DNA from: Vibrio sonorensis
GTDB taxonomy: Bacteria > Pseudomonadota > Gammaproteobacteria > Enterobacterales > Vibrionaceae
Direction: 5' to 3'
Assembly (NCBI RefSeq): GCF_001854765.1
Contig: NZ_LJJE01000112.1
Span: 233,673-297,672, forward strand
Length of the DNA: 64,000 nucleotides
The translations under genes and the position numbers were made by a program. Positions 63,898 to 64,000 of this stretch are shown piece after piece. Numbering within the stretch: position 1 is the stretch's first letter; each line of letters opens with the position of its first letter. The notes under the pieces are model-generated. The model worked only from the letters and a program-made list of their open reading frames with translations. It ran no database searches and was not told the DNA's origin.

Positions 63898-64000
63898 ATA
63901 TATTTTATGGTAAATAACTTATGTTAACTGACAAAGTACATACAAGAGGAATGAACAGTAGTGGATTCAATTAAACCACACCTTATTTAACATAATATAC

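Overview
The window looks like a chromosomal segment of a marine gammaproteobacterium of the Vibrionaceae, most likely genus Vibrio. The gene order nagK / DUF2960 / mob-moe / tup / formate dehydrogenase / cobB / pot / bax / ttcA / uspE / fnr / ccoSIH / ccoPQON is the one I know from Vibrio, and the proteins read as Vibrio-like. The species cannot be named from the sequence. I see no rRNA, tRNA, insertion sequence, prophage or CRISPR array.

Layout. (1) 61-1282: N-acetylglucosamine kinase and a small DUF2960 protein. (2) 1320-20677: a metal-cofactor and formate-oxidation region. A minus-strand tupABC-mobA-mobB/moeA operon imports tungstate and makes the pterin cofactor. A divergent two-component system (sigma-54 response regulator and histidine kinase), a chemoreceptor and fdhD follow. 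Then comes a long plus-strand run of DUF3305, DUF3306, polyferredoxin, TorD-like chaperone, FdhX and FdhABC. I found -24/-12 sigma-54 promoters before tupA, before fdhD, before DUF3305 and before the polyferredoxin. A shared palindrome, GGGACA-N3-TGTCCC, lies upstream of tupA/the regulator and of the polyferredoxin. The picture is one regulon in which the local sigma-54 activator coordinates W/Mo uptake, cofactor synthesis and the formate dehydrogenase. (3) 20862-31159: sirtuin deacetylase, a GGDEF protein, the potABCD polyamine importer, a small membrane protein, a Bax-like glucosaminidase, a DUF2987 protein, TtcA and UspE. (4) 31291-39130: fnr with a perfect FNR box, and the cbb3 oxidase genes (ccoNOQP) with their assembly genes (ccoHIS and a SafE-like protein). 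(5) 39388-40978: an unknown small protein and a lipoprotein hydrolase. (6) 41665-53878: a cobalamin riboswitch followed by a de novo anaerobic corrin-ring operon (cbiD, C, ET, L, G, K, H, F, A) and an ECF-type cobalt importer (cbiM, a NikL-like subunit, cbiQ, cbiO). (7) 53996-61641: two Fur boxes with a catecholate siderophore uptake system (fepBDGC, an esterase and a TonB-dependent receptor). (8) 62058-63722: a lone 554-residue protein with a PD-(D/E)XK-like nuclease core, a plausible defence gene, flanked by hairpins.

A striking feature is that ten otherwise well-conserved genes (moeA, fdhA, ccoI, ccoN, a small unknown gene, cbiC, cbiET, cbiG, cbiK, cbiH) are split by a total of fourteen apparent single-base deletions. 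No insertions are needed, and most shorten a short homopolymer. This looks more like base-calling or assembly error than like decay, so I annotate each as one gene spanning the frameshift. Start codons were re-chosen where a ribosome-binding site or promoter decided the matter.

Physiologically the segment describes a facultative anaerobe that oxidises formate, uses a high-affinity oxidase at low oxygen, makes its own corrinoid ring and takes up siderophores that nothing in this window makes.
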